A stretch of DNA of 64,000 bases from Streptococcus merionis DSM 19192. Lineage in GTDB: Bacteria > Bacillota > Bacilli > Lactobacillales > Streptococcaceae. The notes beneath the pieces are model-generated. The model saw nothing but the letters and a program-made list of their open reading frames with translations. It was not told where the DNA came from and did not search any database. Both the position numbers and the translations under genes were made by a program. Positions 30,461 to 40,108 of the stretch are shown here, piece after piece. Positions within the stretch are counted from its first letter, which is position 1, and each line of letters opens with the position of its first letter. The stretch is taken from positions 163,995-227,994 of the forward strand of contig NZ_KB904538.1 of the NCBI RefSeq assembly GCF_000380085.1. Direction: 5' to 3'.

Positions 30461-32371
30461 ATGATGAACAAAAAACAAGAACAATTGCTTCAACTGTTAT
30501 CTGAACATACTACGCTAACAGCAAGTGCGCTCGCACATTATTTATCAGTTTCTGTTCGAACTGTAAAAAATTATGTCAAGGAAATTAACGAAGAATTTCC
30601 AAATACTGTTATTTCTTCTCATTCTGGTTACTCTATAGCGAACTGTCTTCCACGCTACATTTTTCAAGAACAAACGAGTAATCAGACTGTGGAAGAACGT
30701 CACAGTCATATTCTCATCAAAATTTTAAGTGCGGAGAGGCCAGTTGATGCTTTTGACTTAGCAGATGATTTATTCGTCAGTTATTCTACCCTTCAAACTG
30801 ACTTACGCAAAATTAGAAAACAATTAACCAAATTTAATCTCTCACTCATCCTAAAAAATAATCAGTTAACAGTAGGTGGTAGTGAAAAAGATAAGCGTAA
30901 ACTTATCAGTAATCTGCTTTATAATCAATCACATATTCACTTTATGAATTATAGCACCATTCAAAGCCTGTTTCCTGACATTGATATTGCTTTTCTTAAA
31001 ACCGTTACATTAGAAATCTTGGAGAAATACCATTATTTTATTAATGATTATTCTCTCATTAATTTCATCATGCACCTAAGTATTATGATTAATCGCATTA
31101 TGAACCATAATATCAGTCTACTCCATCATCAAACGTTTCAGTTACCAGAGACTGTCTCTCATATCTGTCAATCCCTTTCAGAAAAAATAGAATCACGATT
31201 TGGTATTTTGCTTTCCGATGCCGATCAGGCTGAATTGGCCATCTTACTTCTTTCTCGTACGACAAGAGTTGATTACCGAAATTCAAATAGTCAAGATATT
31301 GAAAAATACATCGGTGATGAAGCAAGGGGCTTAGTTGACATTATTTTACAACAATTAGATACACTATATCTCATTCAACTCAATGATAATAGTGAGTTTA
31401 TCCTTCGTTTTTCTATCCACATCAAAAATTTGCTAACCCGCGCTAGAAATAACTATCTCAATAAAAATCCACTGGTTGACAACATCAAACTCCAAAGTCC
31501 TCTGATATATGATATTTCGGTGACTATTGCTTCTATCATAAAGAATCAGGCAGGTTTATCTATAAATGATGATGAAATAGCCTATATTGCTTTTCATCTT
31601 GGGAGCTTGATTGAGAGTCAACAAGAACTGGTAGAAACAACAACTGTCATTTTATACTCACCTGATTACTATCAAAGCGCTCGGACTCTAGCTACCCAGC
31701 TATCCGAACATTTTGGCAATCGACTCTTTATTAAAAATATCGTTAACGATGAAGAACAAATTCTCAATGATGACAGTAGTGATCTAATCATTGCGACCGT
31801 TCCTGTCAACAAGGAAATATCTATCCCTATCCTCCTAATTACTCCATTCTTCCATCATAGAGATAAAGAAAAATTATCTAAAAAACTGGATAACCTTATT
31901 TTTCAGCGTAAACGAAAAGAATTTGAAACTAATTTGAGAGACTTATTTTCTGCTGATTTATTTGAAATTACAACCGAAATATCTGATAAAGAAAAAGCCA
32001 TTTCTCATATGTGCAAAATACTTTATGATAGAGGTTATACTCAGTCTGATTTTGAACAGAAAATTATTGAGCGCGAAAAGCTTTCTTCAACTGCTTTTGA
32101 TCGATTTGCGATTCCACATACTATGACTATGGAAGCCAAGAAAACAGGGATCTTTTTCCTCATTAATCGTAAGGGAATTGTTTGGAGTTCTAAAAAAATA
32201 CAACTCGTTATCATGCTTTGCTTTTCGTCTAGTAACCGTACGACTTTCCATCAGATATTTGAGCCACTGACCAATATTCTTATTGAACCTCAAAATTTCG
32301 AAAAAATTATTAATAGTAAACACTATGAAGAATGTGTAGAATACTTAGTCTCCTGTTACCGCTCTGACTGA
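30461..32371 (+). CDS. LicR/BglG-type PTS-controlled transcriptional regulator
   Basis: 636 residues. Domains in order: N-terminal winged helix (about 5-60; LTASALAHYLSVSVRTVKNY), a second HTH (about 75-140), two PRD modules (about 180-400) with the phosphorylatable histidines in MHLSIMINRIMNH and IAYIAFHLGSLIES, a IIB-like stretch, and a C-terminal IIA-like domain (about 490-630; TAFDRFAIPHTMTMEAKKTG). It binds DNA rather than RNA and is switched by PTS phosphorylation. Divergent from the PTS operon, so it is the likely activator. Confidence 0.92.
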   Translation: MMNKKQEQLLQLLSEHTTLTASALAHYLSVSVRTVKNYVKEINEEFPNTVISSHSGYSIANCLPRYIFQEQTSNQTVEERHSHILIKILSAERPVDAFDLADDLFVSYSTLQTDLRKIRKQLTKFNLSLILKNNQLTVGGSEKDKRKLISNLLYNQSHIHFMNYSTIQSLFPDIDIAFLKTVTLEILEKYHYFINDYSLINFIMHLSIMINRIMNHNISLLHHQTFQLPETVSHICQSLSEKIESRFGILLSDADQAELAILLLSRTTRVDYRNSNSQDIEKYIGDEARGLVDIILQQLDTLYLIQLNDNSEFILRFSIHIKNLLTRARNNYLNKNPLVDNIKLQSPLIYDISVTIASIIKNQAGLSINDDEIAYIAFHLGSLIESQQELVETTTVILYSPDYYQSARTLATQLSEHFGNRLFIKNIVNDEEQILNDDSSDLIIATVPVNKEISIPILLITPFFHHRDKEKLSKKLDNLIFQRKRKEFETNLRDLFSADLFEITTEISDKEKAISHMCKILYDRGYTQSDFEQKIIEREKLSSTAFDRFAIPHTMTMEAKKTGIFFLINRKGIVWSSKKIQLVIMLCFSSSNRTTFHQIFEPLTNILIEPQNFEKIINSKHYEECVEYLVSCYRSD

Positions 32372-32432
32372 CAAATTAAAATACTAAAAACCAGTGAATT
32401 TAGCAGCAGCTATGAATAATTGTTAGCAAAAA

Positions 32433-32476
32433 ACGAATGACTTCCTCTTTGAATTTAAAGGAAGTCATTCATTTTT
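32433..32476. terminator. terminator palindrome, CGAATGA family copy 4
   Basis: CGAATGACTTCC pairs with GGAAGTCATTC, then ATTTTTGG; the reverse strand has a T-run also. It separates the convergent regulator and oxidoreductase genes. Confidence 0.8.
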
Positions 32477-32547
32477 GGTTTTCAAAAGTTTATCTATCGG
32501 TACTCTTTAGTGTTCTAGTTACTCGATTTTTCTTTTTCTATAAAGGA

Positions 32548-33522
32548 TCAGATAATCACCACATGCTTGCCAATGAATTGTCCTGATTCAAGATTTTTAT
32601 GTGCTTGTGCTACGCTCTCTAACCCATGGTAAATCTGAGCAATCGGAATTTTGATGTCACCTTTTGCAACAGCCGCTAACATGGTATTGAGAACTTGAGC
32701 TGATAAATCGTGGATATCTCCTGCATAGCTTGTCAGATATTTACCCTTTGGAATGGAAAATGGCGAAAACTGCTCTGCTATCCAACGACCACTAAGTGCG
32801 CCGGTAAAGCACAAATACCCACCTTTTTTCAAAAAGGCCATATCTTGGAAGAGCGTTGTCATACCGACTAATTCCAAGACCTTATCAACACCTTGAGGTG
32901 CGATTTTTAACAGTTCTTGTTCTAAATTCTCATCGTCTAAAAGAGGGGAATCACAGCCAAAATGCGTTAGGGTTTCTAATTTATTTTCTTGTCGGCTAGT
33001 TGCAAAAACAGTCGCTCCTAGGTCTTTTCCCAAAGCGATAGCCATCAGACCAACGGTTGATGAGCCACCACGAACCAAAAGACTTTCTCCTTTTCCTAAT
33101 TGAAGGCCCTGTGTCAGTGAGCCATACGCTGTCTGCAACATTTCAGGAATAGCTCCTAAAATTCCCCAGTCTAAGCTACTCTCAAAAGGAATCAAATGCT
33201 CTTCCTTGACCAGCATATATTCAGCATAGGAGCCGTCTGTAGAACGACCTAATCCTCCCATCATGGTTGCAACTTGCTGACCAACTGCTAATTGACTATC
33301 TTGAGCAACCTCTTCGATAACTCCGACCCCCTCAATCCCTAAAATGCGCGGAAATGAGAAGTCACTATCTGATTCACCTTTTCGGCTGGTCACTTCTGAC
33401 TCGTTCACACCAAAAGCTTTCACTTTCACTAGCGCATAACCCTGCTTTATTTGAGGGACTGGAACTTCGATTGGTCGCAACTCTTCGACTCGACAGGGGT
33501 TATCTAATTTTATAGCTTTCAT
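32548..33522 (-). CDS. zinc-independent quinone oxidoreductase-like medium-chain dehydrogenase
   Basis: 324 residues from the ATG at 33522 (MKAIKL), with GTGGG upstream. N-terminal GroES-like domain (LVKVKAFGVNESEV, ILGIEGVGVIEEV), then a Rossmann domain (LLVRGGSSTVGLMAIALGK, VDKVLELVG). The Cys/His zinc ligands of alcohol dehydrogenases are absent, which fits the NADPH:quinone reductase (QOR) branch. It lies 35 bp after the carboxylesterase, so both share the MerR-type promoter at 35023. Confidence 0.9.
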   Translation of the reverse strand: MKAIKLDNPCRVEELRPIEVPVPQIKQGYALVKVKAFGVNESEVTSRKGESDSDFSFPRILGIEGVGVIEEVAQDSQLAVGQQVATMMGGLGRSTDGSYAEYMLVKEEHLIPFESSLDWGILGAIPEMLQTAYGSLTQGLQLGKGESLLVRGGSSTVGLMAIALGKDLGATVFATSRQENKLETLTHFGCDSPLLDDENLEQELLKIAPQGVDKVLELVGMTTLFQDMAFLKKGGYLCFTGALSGRWIAEQFSPFSIPKGKYLTSYAGDIHDLSAQVLNTMLAAVAKGDIKIPIAQIYHGLESVAQAHKNLESGQFIGKHVVII

Positions 33523-33557
33523 AGTTCCCACCATTTCTATTTCAGATTGACATAAGA

Positions 33558-34991
33558 CTACGGACGCTCCACGCCATCAAAAGTTTCTAAGACCAACTTT
33601 GCATGTTCTGTGGCATCATAAGGAAGGTTTCCAACACCATTTACGTATAGTTTTTCTTTTGTCACTGTTGGCCAAGGCAGGTCTTTTCCTTCTGCCAGAT
33701 CAAGAATAGCATCTCGAACCTGCGTATCTCGTATCTTTTGTTCCTCACTAGCATTTGGACTGGTTTGACCAACAATACCGTACATTTCCGTGCCATGTAC
33801 AGCGTATTCTGCTCCTTCTACAGGACCAATTGCCATCAAGTAGGCCTTTCCACCCGCATTAGCATGCGCAATCGCACCACGTGTTTGTGGAAGTGTGAAA
33901 GAAAAGTCTGTCAAGAGATATCCCCTGACTTCAACCGGCTTTCTATTATTAATATCGAATGTATCAATAATTTCTCTTGCTTTCGTAAGTGTCATGCGAT
34001 TAGCATGTGCATATTCTTCAACTAGATTATTAATGGTAATGGGGTCATAATCTTCTGTGCGATATAGTACCCAGTAAAAATTCTCTTCTGATGTGCTACT
34101 AAACAGTATATCAATGTCTTTTTTCTGACCTGATTTCAAAAGATCCATGACGTGTTCAGCAATCACACCACTTTCTAAGTGTCTATCGTCTGTTACAGCA
34201 ATAACAATATTGTCTATACCATGCTGAACACCTGGATCTTTAGCCTGAGTAGCAGACATCGCCTCAGCCAATTCATAAGCATCTACTTCTAAGAGTTTTT
34301 CAGGATTATCCACGCAATCAAAGGCTTTAAGCACTTCTAGTGCTCTTTCTTCCGAAGCCCAAGCTGGAACCAAGCGCGCTGGCATACCTGAGAAAGCTGC
34401 GATGTGATGGAAAAGCCCATCTGCTTCAGGTGCTGCTAATAGATGCAGACAGGAATAAGCGCCTGCACTATGCCCAGTTAGAGTGACATTATTAGGATCC
34501 CCACCAAATGTTGCGATATTTTCTTTCACCCATTTTAGAGCAGTAATCATATCTTGCAGTCCTAGATTAGTAGCGTCTTTTAACTTACCACCAAACTGTG
34601 CCAAGGACAGCCAACCAAAGGGACCTAAGCGGTAATTGATTGATACACCTATAACTCTACCAGTCGCCGCTAAACCAGCAGCATTTGAAGTGGTTTGGCC
34701 ATTTGAACCAAGTACCCAACCGCCACCATAAATATAAATAACGACAGGCAACAGCTCATCCCCACGATCAACCGGTGCCCAGACATTCAAATTTAAGCAA
34801 TCTTCACTAAAGCCAGTATCCGCTTCCAACCAACTAGTATCTCCTGCTTGTAGCGGCGCAAACCCCTTTTTATCATATTTCTTGCTAGGATCAAAATTCA
34901 AAAGAGTTGGCTTTTGAAATCGCTCTGCTTTGGCGTAAGGAATCCCTAGCCACTCCTCTACATTTGGAAAGGTTGCGTTTAATTTCGACAT
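33558..34991 (-). CDS. type-B carboxylesterase (pnbA-like)
   Basis: 477 residues, alpha/beta hydrolase of the carboxylesterase type B family. Oxyanion motif VVIYIYGGGWVLGS, nucleophile elbow LTGHSAGAYSCLHLL with Ser, EDCLNLNVWAP near residue 65, and the likely catalytic His in AVHGTEMYGIVG. No signal peptide, so cytosolic. It hydrolyses esters of unknown kind. It has its own promoter with a 19-bp spacer like that of the MerR regulator 3 kb away. Followed by the quinone-reductase gene. Confidence 0.92.
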   Translation of the reverse strand: MSKLNATFPNVEEWLGIPYAKAERFQKPTLLNFDPSKKYDKKGFAPLQAGDTSWLEADTGFSEDCLNLNVWAPVDRGDELLPVVIYIYGGGWVLGSNGQTTSNAAGLAATGRVIGVSINYRLGPFGWLSLAQFGGKLKDATNLGLQDMITALKWVKENIATFGGDPNNVTLTGHSAGAYSCLHLLAAPEADGLFHHIAAFSGMPARLVPAWASEERALEVLKAFDCVDNPEKLLEVDAYELAEAMSATQAKDPGVQHGIDNIVIAVTDDRHLESGVIAEHVMDLLKSGQKKDIDILFSSTSEENFYWVLYRTEDYDPITINNLVEEYAHANRMTLTKAREIIDTFDINNRKPVEVRGYLLTDFSFTLPQTRGAIAHANAGGKAYLMAIGPVEGAEYAVHGTEMYGIVGQTSPNASEEQKIRDTQVRDAILDLAEGKDLPWPTVTKEKLYVNGVGNLPYDATEHAKLVLETFDGVERP

Positions 34992-35022
34992 ATCTTACTC
35001 CTTTTTCTTTAAAATTAACCTA

Positions 35023-35053
35023 AGTATACACTATCCTCTTACGTTACAGTCAA
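35023..35053 (-). promoter_or_regulatory. MerR-type promoter of the esterase/oxidoreductase operon
   Basis: Reading leftward: TTGACT, a 19-bp spacer (GTAACGTAAGAGGATAGTG), TATACT. The overlong spacer is the mark of MerR-activated promoters; the sequence is near-identical to the promoter at 37862. Confidence 0.8.
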
Positions 35054-35059
35054 GAGGTT

Positions 35060-35608
35060 TCACAAAAATTGACATAGTTTTTGATAGACTGCATGTGTCA
35101 ATCGACAATCGTTGAGTGCTCGATGTTTATGACGGCCAATAAGGTTAAAGCAGGCCGTTAAGTCATCTAACCTGTGATGAGGTAAGTCCAGAAATCGTCT
35201 GGACAAACGAAGAGTATCCACCATATCATTGGTTAATTGAAGACCATGCACCTCTAGCAAATTGTCATAGAGAGCGTTCACATCAAAATGCACATTGTGT
35301 CCAATGATGACATCATCACCTAGAAAAGCATAAAAGTCCAACAAAACTTGAGGAAGTTCTGGTGCACTAGCCAGCATCTGGTCTGTAATGCCTGTCAGAT
35401 TTTTGATAAAAGGGGTTAACCTCTGATGGGGATTGATAAGCATGGAAAAGTCAGCTACGATTTGACTGTCTCGCACACGTATCGCTGAAATTTCAATGAT
35501 CTTGGCTTGTTTTCCATCCATGCCTGTTGTTTCAATATCCACAACCGTGTAATTCCCCAGTTTAGCCACTAAACTCTGCCCCTTGAAGGGTCTTTGATTA
35601 GTACTCAT
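35060..35608 (-). CDS. DnaQ-like 3'-5' exonuclease
   Basis: 182 residues with the three exonuclease motifs: VVDIETTGMDG (Exo I, Asp and Glu), VIIGHNVHFDVNALYDNL (Exo II), and HRALNDCRLTHAVY (Exo III, DEDDh type). It is a stand-alone proofreading-like domain as found in many Firmicutes in addition to PolC. It stops 7 bp from the -35 of the esterase promoter. Confidence 0.92.
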   Translation of the reverse strand: MSTNQRPFKGQSLVAKLGNYTVVDIETTGMDGKQAKIIEISAIRVRDSQIVADFSMLINPHQRLTPFIKNLTGITDQMLASAPELPQVLLDFYAFLGDDVIIGHNVHFDVNALYDNLLEVHGLQLTNDMVDTLRLSRRFLDLPHHRLDDLTACFNLIGRHKHRALNDCRLTHAVYQKLCQFL

Positions 35609-35667
35609 TGAACCCTTCTATCTTTGAATGTGCAATGATAACGATTGTCTTTGTCATATCGATACCT

Positions 35668-37017
35668 CTACTTCTTTTGAGTTTTGTAATCATCTGAAAG
35701 TGTATGATGCTTTTCTTTCCACTCTTTAATGTAATTCAAGCGCTCCTTAAACCGTCGCTCATTTCCCTCCTCAGTCGGCTGATAATAGCTGTGTCCTACC
35801 AAATTATCTGGCATGGTTTGCATGTCCGTCAACTTATCCTCATAAAAATGTGCCAACTGATACCCCTTGCCATAACCTACTTCCTTCATCAATTTTGTTG
35901 TAGCATTGCGGAGATGAAGCGGAATCGGTTCATTCATTGTTTCCTTGACGTCTTTAGCAGCACGGAGTCTCGCTTTATAAACGGCATTCGATTTTGGAGC
36001 TAGGGACAGATAAATAACCGCTTGTGTCAAATGCACATCGCACTCTGGTAATCCTAAAAATTGGCAGGCTTGAAAGGTCTCAACCGTTAATGACAAGGCG
36101 CGTGTATCGGCTAAACCAATGTCTTCTGATGCAAAACGAATTAAGCGCCGTGCGATATAAAGCGGATCCTCACCGCCATCTAACATTCTAGTCATCCAAT
36201 AAATGGCCGCATCTGGATCGCTATTGCGCATTGATTTATGTAAAGCTGAGATGATATTGTAGTGTTCTTCGCCCGTCTTATCATAAAAGAGCATTTTCTT
36301 CTCTAGCAACTCTTCCATCATGTCATCAGCCACTACAACTTTGCGATCTACTTCTTCACTATTTAAAACCGCCATTTCCAGCACATTGAGCGCTGTACGG
36401 GCATCTCCATCAGCATAATGAGCAATTCTTTTTAAATTGTCTTGACTGATAATTATTTCTTTGTTTGGAAAAGCGCGTTCATCTTTGAGCACATGACTGA
36501 GCATACTGACCATTTCGCTTACGGATAACTGCTTGAGGACAAACACCTTGCATCGTGAGAGCAAAGCTCCATTGACCTCAAAGGAAGGATTTTCAGTCGT
36601 TGCACCAATTAAAACAATCGAACCTTTCTCGACAAAGGGCAAGAAAGCGTCCTGCTGAGCCTTGTTAAAACGATGAATTTCGTCAATAAAAACAAGTGTC
36701 CGCTCTCCGTACTGGCGGTTTTCTTCAGCTTCATGCATAATATTGCGAATTTCCTTAATCCCAGAAGTCACCGCAGAAAAAGTGATAAACTTAGCTTGGG
36801 TTTGATTCGCAATGATATTAGCCAATGTTGTTTTGCCAACACCTGGCGGTCCCCAAAAAATCATAGATGATAGCTGTCCTTGTTCCAGCATCTTGCGCAG
36901 GACTTTTCCCCTACCAATCAACTGCTCTTGTCCAAAATAATCATCTAAATTTCTCGGACGGACACGCGCCGCTAAGGGTTGATTATAATCTGAAATCGTG
37001 TCAAATAAAGATGTCAT
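35668..37017 (-). CDS. rarA: RarA/MgsA family replication-associated AAA+ ATPase
   Basis: 449 residues. Starts with [15 protein letters not shown], then Walker [17 protein letters not shown], Walker [13 protein letters not shown], sensor 1 [11 protein letters not shown], and the C-terminal tetramerisation region containing [14 protein letters not shown]. It acts at stalled replication forks. The start overlaps the MerR gene end by 4 bases, so they share a transcript. Confidence 0.95.
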   Translation of the reverse strand: MTSLFDTISDYNQPLAARVRPRNLDDYFGQEQLIGRGKVLRKMLEQGQLSSMIFWGPPGVGKTTLANIIANQTQAKFITFSAVTSGIKEIRNIMHEAEENRQYGERTLVFIDEIHRFNKAQQDAFLPFVEKGSIVLIGATTENPSFEVNGALLSRCKVFVLKQLSVSEMVSMLSHVLKDERAFPNKEIIISQDNLKRIAHYADGDARTALNVLEMAVLNSEEVDRKVVVADDMMEELLEKKMLFYDKTGEEHYNIISALHKSMRNSDPDAAIYWMTRMLDGGEDPLYIARRLIRFASEDIGLADTRALSLTVETFQACQFLGLPECDVHLTQAVIYLSLAPKSNAVYKARLRAAKDVKETMNEPIPLHLRNATTKLMKEVGYGKGYQLAHFYEDKLTDMQTMPDNLVGHSYYQPTEEGNERRFKERLNYIKEWKEKHHTLSDDYKTQKK

Positions 37018-37829
37018 TTCCCCTCCTGTAAAATGCGATATTGCAAGACTTGCTCGGCAGAAGAGCCGTTTTTGATAAGCTGCTGATCGGTGTTTATTTG
37101 CCAGAGAAAATCTTCTAGCTCTAGCTGGTGTTTGTCGGCATACTCCCGCAGCTGCGTTAAACCATTTAGAATTCCCTCTAAACTTGTCTGAACTTTGATA
37201 GAAAGGTAACGTCCTGCTGATTTGGTAATGATTGGTATCGTATGGCGACTTCTAGTCATCGAAACTTCCTTGATAAAGCGAAAAGCCGCAGTCATATACT
37301 CTTGTCCATTATCAAGTGCTAATTCTGTCAAAAAACCAAGTTGACCAGGTAACTTGCTGTTTATATCACCCAAATCTGATAGAAAAGCTGCATAAAGCCG
37401 TGCAACATCTTCCGGTGTACAGTCCACCTCCAAGTCAGTACACCAAAATGCCTGCTCAACACTAGACAAGATCTGCACCTCATTTTCCACCATATCCTTA
37501 TAGGGAAATGTCTGTTGTTTATGCATGTCAAGTAAACGATCCAAAAGTTGCAACTGCCTGATATTTTCTTGAATTTTTTCCTGATACTGAGTCAAGTACT
37601 CCGCCAGCTGATCTCCATTTGAATCCAAAATGGACTTGATCTCCTCAAGCGAAAGTCCTAATTGGCGTAGACCTGAAATCATCTCAAACTGATAAAGCTG
37701 GTCGGGTTCATAAAAACGGTAGCCATTTTCAGCTATTTTAGCCGGTGAAAACAGTCCTTTTTCATCATAAAAAATCAAGGTTCGTCTTGTTGTCTTAGCC
37801 AGCCTAGCAAATTCAGAAATTTTTAACAC
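37014..37829 (-). CDS. MerR-family transcriptional regulator with C-terminal effector domain
   Basis: 271 residues from the GTG at 37829 (MLKISEFARLAKTT), which has AGGAG seven bases upstream; a GTG at 37844 has no such site. N-terminal MerR winged helix (about 1-70; TRRTLIFYDEKGLFSPAK), a coiled-coil dimer helix (about 75-115), then a C-terminal part (about 120-271) of GyrI/BmrR effector-domain size that may bind hydrophobic compounds. Its own promoter has the 19-bp spacer typical of MerR targets, suggesting autoregulation and control of the esterase operon. Confidence 0.88.
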   Translation of the reverse strand: MLKISEFARLAKTTRRTLIFYDEKGLFSPAKIAENGYRFYEPDQLYQFEMISGLRQLGLSLEEIKSILDSNGDQLAEYLTQYQEKIQENIRQLQLLDRLLDMHKQQTFPYKDMVENEVQILSSVEQAFWCTDLEVDCTPEDVARLYAAFLSDLGDINSKLPGQLGFLTELALDNGQEYMTAAFRFIKEVSMTRSRHTIPIITKSAGRYLSIKVQTSLEGILNGLTQLREYADKHQLELEDFLWQINTDQQLIKNGSSAEQVLQYRILQEGK

Positions 37830-37861
37830 TATAGAGCTCCTCACTTCTTTCTCACTCCTAT

Positions 37862-37892
37862 AGTATAAACCATACCCTTACGGTACAGTCAA
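37862..37892 (-). promoter_or_regulatory. MerR-type promoter of the regulator and rarA
   Basis: Reading leftward: TTGACT, a 19-bp spacer (GTACCGTAAGGGTATGGTT), TATACT. The spacer contains a partial dyad, ACC ... GGT. Confidence 0.8.
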
Positions 37893-37931
37893 GTTAAAAC
37901 CACTCGTTCTCAGATAACGAGTGGTTTTAAC
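37893..37931. terminator. bidirectional terminator after the Nudix gene
   Basis: A perfect 16-bp stem GTTAAAACCACTCGTT/AACGAGTGGTTTTAAC around 7 bases; the T-runs are within the stem on both strands. It abuts the MerR promoter. Confidence 0.75.
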
Positions 37932-38060
37932 TATTATAGGAACAGACGCTCGCCTCAGCCTCTCATAGAGTGTTTTGCGTCTGGCTACTCAAATCTTGTA
38001 AGAGCTTAAAAATCATATTCTGTTCTTCTTTGAGGAGCAATCTTTTATAGACAAACTGAG

Positions 38061-38672
38061 CTAATCAGAAGATTGCACTAGACGCCAACACTCTCTGATT
38101 TGATTTTCAGTGATGCGTTTTGTTGATAGCTTTGGCAGGTGATGCAAGTCAAAAAAGTGTAGGTCACTGACTTCAGTATTGGGTTCAAAATGACCACTTT
38201 CTATTTCGCAAGCAAAAACGAGTTTGTAATATTGCTTAGCTTGGATCTGGTTGGGATCTTGATTGGTATCAAAGATAGCTAAAAGTTTACCAATTTTGAC
38301 TGTGAAGCCAGTTTCTTCTAGAACTTCCTTGGCAGTATTTTCCTTAGGTGTTAAGCCAACTTCTGCAAAACCACCTGGCAGCGCCCAATGGCCTTCAGCT
38401 AGTTCATCTTGGATGAGACAGATTTTGCCCTCCTTAAGGATAAACGCTCGGACATCAACCAAGGGTGTCTCATAGGAATTGGTAGGGCGAAGCAATTCGG
38501 TCATCTCAGAAGACAACAAGTCAGAAATTTGCCCAATAAGATTAGCAGCTTCTTGACGAATCAAGCTGTAACGTTCTTGGTCAAAGGGATCTTTAGCGTA
38601 AGCTAGTCCTGTATTGGTCAGGGCTAGTATTTTTTGCAAATGTTTCAGGACTTCCATTTCTGACTCTGACAT
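38061..38672 (-). CDS. Nudix hydrolase with N-terminal Nudix-associated domain
   Basis: 203 residues: a helical N-terminal domain (about 1-65) and the Nudix fold. The Nudix box region reads GGFAEVGLTPKENTAKEVLE followed by ETGF. Lys instead of Arg before the Glu occurs in this ADP-sugar-type subfamily, but Leu stands where GE is usual (GL for GE), which removes one conserved Glu. It may hydrolyse ADP-ribose-like nucleotides. Monocistronic, between glucokinase and a terminator. Confidence 0.85.
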   Translation of the reverse strand: MSESEMEVLKHLQKILALTNTGLAYAKDPFDQERYSLIRQEAANLIGQISDLLSSEMTELLRPTNSYETPLVDVRAFILKEGKICLIQDELAEGHWALPGGFAEVGLTPKENTAKEVLEETGFTVKIGKLLAIFDTNQDPNQIQAKQYYKLVFACEIESGHFEPNTEVSDLHFFDLHHLPKLSTKRITENQIRECWRLVQSSD

Positions 38673-38721
38673 AGTAAGTCTTCCTTTCTAAAAAGCAGAC
38701 CGAAGTCTGCTCAACAGTTAA

Positions 38722-39678
38722 CTATAATACCAGTGACGCTGCACCGATAATGCCTGCGTCGTTACCAAGTTGAGCCAACTTAATCTTAGTTGAGCCAATG
38801 ATTTGTGGGAAGACATTGGCCTTGAAGACTTCATCTAACCCGTCAAGTAAGAAATCACCTGCAGCAGACACCCCGCCGCCAATGACGATGGCAGACGGAT
38901 TTAAGAGGCAAGCAATATTGGCGCAGGCAATACCCAGATAACGGGAAAAGTTTTCATAGACGATCTTGCCTAAAACGTCGCCTTTCTTAGCTAGGTCAAA
39001 AATCACTTTGGCGGTCACATCTTCCCCACTATCAATCAAGCGTTTAAGCTCTGAATCACCAGCGTAGGTCTGGGCGTAACGACGGCCAAGATTGACAATA
39101 CCAGTCGCAGATGTCACTGTTTCCAAGCACCCTAGCTTACCGCAGGTACACATGATTGGGGCGTCAAAGTCAACGACCATGTGACCGATTTCACCACCAG
39201 CACCACCAGCACCGTGGATAAGGTTGCCGCCGGCAACAACGCCACCACCGACACCTGTTCCCAACGTCACAAAGACAACATCAGGATCGTTCTCGCCAGC
39301 ACCTTTCCACTTCTCACCAAGCGCTGCTACATTAGCATCATTGTCGATAAAGAAGGGAATGCCAAGGGCAGACTCAATCTGCTCCTTAACAGGCTGAACA
39401 GTCTTCCAGTTAAGGTTGTAAGCGCCGACTACAGTACCCTTGTCACGATTAATGGCTCCCGGAGAACCCATCCCGATGCCAAGAATGTCATCTTTAGTCA
39501 GCCCCAGATCGTTCAGACGATCCTTAAGCGATGCGATAATGTCTGGTACAATATGACTGCCCTCGTCCAAAATATTGGTTGCAATGGACCATTTGTCCTG
39601 CACATCACCATCTTTTGTCAAAATGGCAAACTTAACAGATGTGCCACCTAAATCAATCCCGATAATTTTCTGAGTCAT
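38722..39678 (-). CDS. glcK: ROK-family glucokinase
   Basis: 318 residues from the ATG at 39678 (MTQKIIGIDLGGTSVKF) with GGAG upstream; the frame from 39723 adds an unlikely tail. It phosphorylates glucose with ATP. ATP-binding IGIDLGGTSVKFA, catalytic Asp in FIDNDANVAALGE, and the ROK zinc motif CTCGKLGCLE are visible. The next gene upstream in this direction is a small membrane protein. Confidence 0.95.
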   Translation of the reverse strand: MTQKIIGIDLGGTSVKFAILTKDGDVQDKWSIATNILDEGSHIVPDIIASLKDRLNDLGLTKDDILGIGMGSPGAINRDKGTVVGAYNLNWKTVQPVKEQIESALGIPFFIDNDANVAALGEKWKGAGENDPDVVFVTLGTGVGGGVVAGGNLIHGAGGAGGEIGHMVVDFDAPIMCTCGKLGCLETVTSATGIVNLGRRYAQTYAGDSELKRLIDSGEDVTAKVIFDLAKKGDVLGKIVYENFSRYLGIACANIACLLNPSAIVIGGGVSAAGDFLLDGLDEVFKANVFPQIIGSTKIKLAQLGNDAGIIGAASLVL

Positions 39679-39768
39679 CTTACACTCCTTTGACCTATTA
39701 TCTATATTCGTTTTCCATTTCATTATACCACTTTATGCAAGGGCTTGCATGATTTTTCTAAGGAATTT

Positions 39769-40107
39769 TTAAAAATTTTGCCCTAAAAAATAAAGAAGAA
39801 AAATAAGGAGGATATGCCAACCAAATTGAATAAAATGCCGCCGAGCAGATAAGGAATACTTCTGACGATATTCATAAATCTGCGGTAAACTGCCAAGCAC
39901 CATGAACTCAAGGGCAAAAAGAGAAATCTGCCAGTCTGCGTAGGCTTGAGCGTATGACCAAGTTACAGCTAAAAGAAGCAAGCTGCTCCCTGCACTCACT
40001 AGTACAAGCAAAAGATTAAACTTTCCTTTACGCCAACGCCAGACGGCTTCTCCAAGCGTGAACAAGAGATAAATCGTTAGCGTTATCACTAATATATTTT
40101 TCATCAT
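39769..40107 (-). CDS. small membrane protein of unknown function
   Basis: 112 residues from the ATG at 40107, two bases after the ABC-F stop, so it is translated with it. Four likely membrane segments (VITLTIYLLFTLGEAVW; LLLVLVSAGSSLLLLAV; LFALEFMVLGSL; FGWHILLIFLLYFLG). Basic loops lie between. I recognise no family. Confidence 0.6.
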   Translation of the reverse strand: MMKNILVITLTIYLLFTLGEAVWRWRKGKFNLLLVLVSAGSSLLLLAVTWSYAQAYADWQISLFALEFMVLGSLPQIYEYRQKYSLSARRHFIQFGWHILLIFLLYFLGQNF

Positions 40108-40108
40108 C

